Shown piece by piece: positions 60,811 to 64,000 of a stretch of 64,000 nt of DNA (position 1 is the first letter of the stretch; every line of letters begins with the position of its first letter). The DNA is from an uncultured Dehalococcoidia bacterium. GTDB taxonomy: Bacteria; Chloroflexota; Dehalococcoidia; Lucifugimonadales; UBA1123. The stretch lies in assembly GCA_958296105.1 (NCBI GenBank), contig OY282441.1:717800-781799 (forward strand), read 5' to 3'. The notes under the pieces were generated by a model that was given only the letters and a program-made list of their open reading frames with translations, made no database searches and had not been told where the DNA came from. The position numbers and the translations under genes were made by a program.

Positions 60811-61207
60811 GGTGTTCTCCTTCTCTGGCAGTCCTTTCCTCCGAGACGGGGGATATGGCCGAGACGGGGGATATGGACTGCGCGTTTGGTGTTCGGTCGG
60901 GATTTCGGCTGTCGAACCACTCGATATGCACCCGCAGACGCTCGTCATGGAGATGGTATCTGCTGCCATGTCCGACGTGCCAAACCAGATGCCGGGTGCA
61001 TCTGTATGCCTGCATGTCGCCGCATACGAAGCGCTGGTTATGTCTTCTAGCCACGTCCAGCGCTTCGGCTTCGGAGTAGCGCTTCTTGCCTGTGCATGAT
61101 TTTCGGCTGGGGCGGAAGCCTATTTCCCGATACATGAGGCCGCGCCTCGTGTCGTACTCACTGCGCGCCTGCGCGTCTTCCACTCCGAGCCGCCTTCGAC
61201 TCATCAT
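60692..61207 (-). CDS. Small Cys/His protein of unknown function
   Basis: The 171-residue protein starts MMSRRRLGVEDAQARSEY and has a conserved-looking core KKRYSEAEALDVARRHNQRF, then YRCTRHLVWHVGHGSRYHLH with Cys and His that could bind zinc. The ATGATG start overlaps the upstream stop (ATGA), with GAGGAG eight bases before. The last 40 residues are Arg-rich, contain an 18-base tandem repeat (near 60845-60880) and overlap the next gene, so the true product may be shorter or a frame error may extend it. Confidence 0.6.
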   Translation of the reverse strand: MMSRRRLGVEDAQARSEYDTRRGLMYREIGFRPSRKSCTGKKRYSEAEALDVARRHNQRFVCGDMQAYRCTRHLVWHVGHGSRYHLHDERLRVHIEWFDSRNPDRTPNAQSISPVSAISPVSEERTAREGEHREQRRYDRRPQVRHAPARGAEARDRHAVQRRRHDRPDPR

Positions 61208-61674
61208 GGGACATTCTCCTCCTCGTGGTCTTGGTATTCGTCGTCTGGGGGGTCGCCAGCTGCGCTTTGGCGCTCCGGCTGATTCGTCTCGTCGATTCGT
61301 TCTGCGACATCCCACATTCCGCTTCCAACGCTCTTGAAGCGCTGGTCCAAGCTAAGGTAAGTGCCTACGTTGCGCACGGGGTCTCTCCCCCCCACCACTA
61401 TTCCCATTTCCACGATCCTGCGGTGTACTTCTGTCCGGTGGAGTGGGCCATGGGCGGCGAGGACATCGTTCATAGCATCACGCATCACGTTCGAAGGGCT
61501 TGGGCTTCGGGCGGCGGAGGGCTGCTCTGGCTGGGGAATGGGGTTCGAGTCCATGCCCTCGAAGTACTGAATCATTATTGCGGCCGCGCTGATCTGCTCT
61601 TCGATCCGGCGCTTCTTTTCTTCCAGATCCCTGAGCGCCGCTTTTAAGTCGATGACGGTGGATTCACGGACCAT
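61204..61674 (-). CDS. Coiled-coil plus HARE-type winged-helix protein
   Basis: The 156-residue protein starts with a helical hairpin (TVIDLKAALRDLEEKKRRIEEQI). After a Pro/Ser linker it has a winged-helix unit, VMRDAMNDVLAAHGPLHRTE then VHRRIVEMGI, NVGTYLSLDQRFKSVGSGMWDV. This fits the HARE-HTH domain found in the RNA polymerase delta subunit and in restriction or chromatin proteins. It is the first gene of the operon leading to the HelD-like helicase. The start is the ATG at 61674 with GAGGA upstream; an ATG at 61701 lacks a ribosome site. Confidence 0.7.
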   Translation of the reverse strand: MVRESTVIDLKAALRDLEEKKRRIEEQISAAAIMIQYFEGMDSNPIPQPEQPSAARSPSPSNVMRDAMNDVLAAHGPLHRTEVHRRIVEMGIVVGGRDPVRNVGTYLSLDQRFKSVGSGMWDVAERIDETNQPERQSAAGDPPDDEYQDHEEENVP

Positions 61675-61744
61675 GTCTTCCTCTCCGACAAGCGCCAACA
61701 TCGTCCCGGCGTCCTTAGCGCACTGTATGGTTTTTCATTTAGCG

Positions 61745-61784
61745 ATTATAGCATCTTGGAATGACGAGTATAGCATCTTGGAAT
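61745..61784 (-). promoter_or_regulatory. Extended -10 promoter with 22-bp-spaced direct repeats
   Basis: On the minus strand TGCTATAAT (61753-61745) is an extended -10 about 70 bases before the start at 61674. The sequence TATAGCATCTTGGAAT (plus strand) occurs at 61747-61762 and again at 61769-61784, 22 bases apart, which is two helical turns and typical of regulator binding sites. Confidence 0.5.
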
Positions 61785-61830
61785 TTCCATCATAACGACG
61801 CGTCTTTCGATTGGGGAGCTGCTCGACTGT

Positions 61831-61867
61831 AAATTGAAAAAGGCGGCCCCGCCGTGCGGGAGCCGCC
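61831..61867 (-). terminator. Rho-independent terminator of the NHL gene
   Basis: On the minus strand GGCGGC, an inner CCCGC/GCGGG stem and GCCGCC are followed by TTTTTCAATTT. It lies about 30 bases after the NHL gene stop at 61898. Confidence 0.8.
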
Positions 61868-61897
61868 CTTCGTCATTGGGAGTCTGTATACTGCGGG

Positions 61898-62896
61898 CTA
61901 CGTGGTGAACAGGATGGGGTTTCGCATGGGCGGGGCGATCTGGCTCTCGGAAAGCTCGTAGGCTTCCTTCTTGTATACCTGAATGCGGTGCTGGCCGAAG
62001 TCGCAGATGAACAGGCGGAACTCCGAATCCACGCGCACGCGGCAGGGGGCGCTCAGCCGTCTGGTCGGCTCCAGGTCGGTCATCTCGCGCAGTCTCAGCG
62101 TCACCTGATTGGCCAGGATGTACTCGCGCCCTGACTTGGACAGGTTGGCGTCTCCGATGAACTGCTCGATGAATCGTCCGTCGGCGTTGAACATTTGCAC
62201 TCGGTCGTTGAGCCAGTCGGAGACGTAGATGTCGCCGTGCGCGTCCACGTCCACGGACGAGGGGCGGTTGAACTCGCCCTTGCCGCTGCCGGACGAGCCT
62301 ATGCTCATCACGAACTCGCCTTCGCCGGTGAACTTCTGCACTCGGTCGTTGCGCCAGTCGGAGACGTAGACGAAGCCAAGCTCGTCTACGGCGACGCCCC
62401 AAGGCATGTTCATCTCGCCTTCGCCGCTGCCCTGCACTCCTCCGATGGTCTGAAGGTGCTTGCCGTCTCGCGTGAAGCGCTGGACGCGGTTGTTGATCGT
62501 GTCGGACACGACGATGTTGCCCTGCGCGTCGAAGTCGAGGGCGGAGGGTCTGTCCAGCTGGCCGTGGTCGGAACCCGGCTCTCCCCACGTATCCAGCACG
62601 TCGCCGTCCTTGCTCATTACGGTGATCGTGTTCTTCGCCTCGTCGGAGACGTAGAGGTTCTCATCCTCGTCCACGAGCAGGCCGGCGGGCCAGGTGAAGC
62701 TGCCCGATCCTCTCAGTCCTAGGTTCTCGTCTTCCCAGTTGATGACTCGCACTTCGGACCCCAAGCCGCCGCGTGTGAGAACGTACACGTTCTCCTCGCC
62801 AAATCCGATGTCCACCGGATTGGACGTCACCCGTCTCTGGCCCATCGTCAGATAGTACGGGAACCCGGACCTCAGCAGTGCGTATGGCCTCGCCAT
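61898..62896 (-). CDS. NHL-repeat beta-propeller protein
   Basis: The 332-residue protein consists of repeated blades with NHL cores: LVDEDENLYVSDEAKNTITV, ALDFDAQGNIVVSDTINNRVQ, AVDELGFVYVSDWRNDRVQK, SVDVDAHGDIYVSDWLNDRV and VRVDSEFRLFICDFGQHRIQ (each in part). Together they form about six blades. No signal peptide is visible with the ATG at 62896. Such propellers serve as scaffolds or lyase-like enzymes. It lies downstream of the DUF1501 gene on the same strand. A strong terminator follows. Confidence 0.85.
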   Translation of the reverse strand: MARPYALLRSGFPYYLTMGQRRVTSNPVDIGFGEENVYVLTRGGLGSEVRVINWEDENLGLRGSGSFTWPAGLLVDEDENLYVSDEAKNTITVMSKDGDVLDTWGEPGSDHGQLDRPSALDFDAQGNIVVSDTINNRVQRFTRDGKHLQTIGGVQGSGEGEMNMPWGVAVDELGFVYVSDWRNDRVQKFTGEGEFVMSIGSSGSGKGEFNRPSSVDVDAHGDIYVSDWLNDRVQMFNADGRFIEQFIGDANLSKSGREYILANQVTLRLREMTDLEPTRRLSAPCRVRVDSEFRLFICDFGQHRIQVYKKEAYELSESQIAPPMRNPILFTT

Positions 62897-62915
62897 GTGT
62901 TCAACCTCACTCTTG

Positions 62916-62939
62916 CCCCCTCCCCGTCTGGGGAGGGGG
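62916..62939. repeat. Perfect 10-bp GC-rich palindrome
   Basis: CCCCCTCCCC (62916-62925) and GGGGAGGGGG (62930-62939) with a four-base loop, another variant of the intergenic palindromic repeats, between the DUF1501 stop and the NHL start. It could attenuate or terminate transcription from the DUF1501 gene. Confidence 0.65.
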
Positions 62940-62973
62940 AATCTGCGTTTTTCCAGTCGCTGCTCGAACGGCC

Positions 62974-64000
62974 CTACTCGAACGGGTGGATCTGCTCGTA
63001 GTGGCCGTTGACGATCGGGGCTGCCTCGACGCCTAGCCACTGCTCCAAGATGGTGCCGTAGATGCCCCGATAGTCTATGGTGTGTTCGAGGTCTTCGCCG
63101 TTCACCCAGCGGGTGGGTTCCAAGGACGGGTACTCGGAGTACAGCCCGCCGGCAACCGTCTTGCCGATGACGAAGGCTCCGCCGCCGGAGCCGTGGTCGG
63201 TGCCGGAGCCGTTGTCGTAGATGCGCCGTCCGAACTCGGTGAACACCAGCATCACCACGTTGTCGTCCGCGTCATGCTCTTCGAGGTCTGCGAAGAAGTC
63301 GTAGATCGCGCCGGACAGGTCGCCTATCAGCTTCGGGTGGGTGGGAACCTCGTTGGCGTGGGTGTCGTATCCGCCGTGAGACGTGTAGAACACGCGCGTT
63401 CCGAGATCGGCGGTGTGGACGCGCGCCACGTCTCGCAGGCTCTTGGCTATCGGGTTGTCCGCGTACTCCACAGTCGACTGGTAGCGTTCGGGGGCGACCT
63501 TTATGAGGTCTGCGCCGGAGAGTACGTCCTGACCTGTGCGCGAGAGGTACTCCATGACTGGACCGGCGCCGATTGCGGGGCCGTACATCTGCTTGAAGAT
63601 GTCGAGCGCCTGATCGCGCTCGCGGCTCTGTATGCCGGTCATCAGGCCGTAGTTGTCGAGGTTGGATACGCTGGTGACAGGCACGCCGGGCATTGCCATG
63701 GCGCGGGGCAAGCCCACGCCGAAGTTGACGCCTGTCAGCGGGTTCTCGCCCGCCGGGTCCAGCTCTCTGAGCGTGCGTCCGAGCCAGCCGATGGTGGATA
63801 CTTCGTGCGGCTCGCAGGTGTGCCAGATGTCCATGCCCCTGAAGTGGGAGCGGTTGGAGTTGGGGTAGCCGATGCCCTGCACTATTCCGACCATGCCCCG
63901 ATCGTACAGATCCTTGAACGCTCCCATCTGGGGGTGGAAGCCGAGCGTGTCATCTATGGGTATCACCTGATCTTGGGGTATGCCCACCAGTGGCCTGTTG
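62974..64000 (-). CDS. DUF1501-domain protein, 5' end beyond the window
   Basis: The minus-strand frame is open to the last base of the window and ends at 62974. It has DUF1501/sulfatase-like features: GIGYPNSNRSHFRGMDIWHT, VNFGVGLPRAMAMPGVP, VFYTSHGGYDTHANEVPTHP, VVMLVFTEFGRRIYDNGSGTDHGSGGGAFVIG (quoted in part), with His and Asp residues as metal ligands. Family members are exported through Tat and usually pair with DUF1800 proteins; the N terminus is not in view. At least 341 residues are present. Confidence 0.85.
   Translation of the reverse strand, partial: NRPLVGIPQDQVIPIDDTLGFHPQMGAFKDLYDRGMVGIVQGIGYPNSNRSHFRGMDIWHTCEPHEVSTIGWLGRTLRELDPAGENPLTGVNFGVGLPRAMAMPGVPVTSVSNLDNYGLMTGIQSRERDQALDIFKQMYGPAIGAGPVMEYLSRTGQDVLSGADLIKVAPERYQSTVEYADNPIAKSLRDVARVHTADLGTRVFYTSHGGYDTHANEVPTHPKLIGDLSGAIYDFFADLEEHDADDNVVMLVFTEFGRRIYDNGSGTDHGSGGGAFVIGKTVAGGLYSEYPSLEPTRWVNGEDLEHTIDYRGIYGTILEQWLGVEAAPIVNGHYEQIHPFE

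Noticed and set aside
1-64000. tRNA or rRNA genes
   Set aside because: I looked for cloverleaf-like arms with a TTCRA loop and rRNA core sequences and saw none I could support by eye; a covariance-model scan would settle it.

Overview
The window is GC-rich bacterial chromosome with dense, mostly confidently readable genes on both strands. Its gene content points to a Chloroflexota lineage of the Dehalococcoidia/SAR202 type. The reasons are several enolase-superfamily dehydratases, Gfo/Idh/MocA dehydrogenases, a reductive-dehalogenase-like iron-sulfur protein without a Tat signal, Uma2 proteins, oligopeptide-type ABC binding lipoproteins with a long Val/Glu/Lys repeat behind the lipobox, and a 2-oxoacid dehydrogenase operon. 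The taxonomic call is inference; no rRNA gene is present.

Left part (1-10 kb): a DRTGG/P-loop gene is followed by an accessory island of about 7.9 kb. The island is bracketed by a colinear imperfect direct repeat (1601-1795 and 9541-9735). It holds insertion-sequence debris, a HEPN-like protein, a translationally coupled TIR/SLOG gene pair that looks like an NAD-linked anti-phage module, a lipoprotein with a duplicated domain, an XRE regulator coupled to an ImmA/IrrE-type protease, and a ThsB-like TIR gene whose 5' end is cut off exactly at the right-hand repeat.

Centre (10-38 kb): this is a catabolic region with three enolase-superfamily enzymes, a D-2-hydroxyacid dehydrogenase, a D-aminoacylase-like amidohydrolase, two Gfo/Idh/MocA oxidoreductases, acetyltransferases, ribosomal protein L25, an FAD amino-acid oxidase-like enzyme, and an E1alpha-E1beta-E2 complex operon. 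A low-GC insert (about 18.8-20.3 kb) and an IS5-type element (27.46-28.30 kb) interrupt it. Palindromic GAGGGAGAGGGG repeats fill many intergenic gaps.

Right part (38-64 kb): a complete Opp/Dpp-type ABC importer operon is followed by a beta-propeller lipoprotein, a second solute-binding lipoprotein, a VOC protein and an alanine-glyoxylate-type aminotransferase. Next comes a DUF2089/YvlB-like regulatory operon leading into two ABC-2 export systems. Then a minus-strand operon joins a HARE-type winged-helix coiled-coil protein, two small proteins and a HelD-like helicase. The window ends in an NHL beta-propeller gene and a truncated DUF1501 gene.

A recurring oddity is tandem duplication of gene 3' ends: 3 x 140 bp behind an enolase-superfamily gene, 143 bp x 2 at an FAD oxidase/acetyltransferase junction, and about ten units of 154-172 bp behind the YvlB-like gene.
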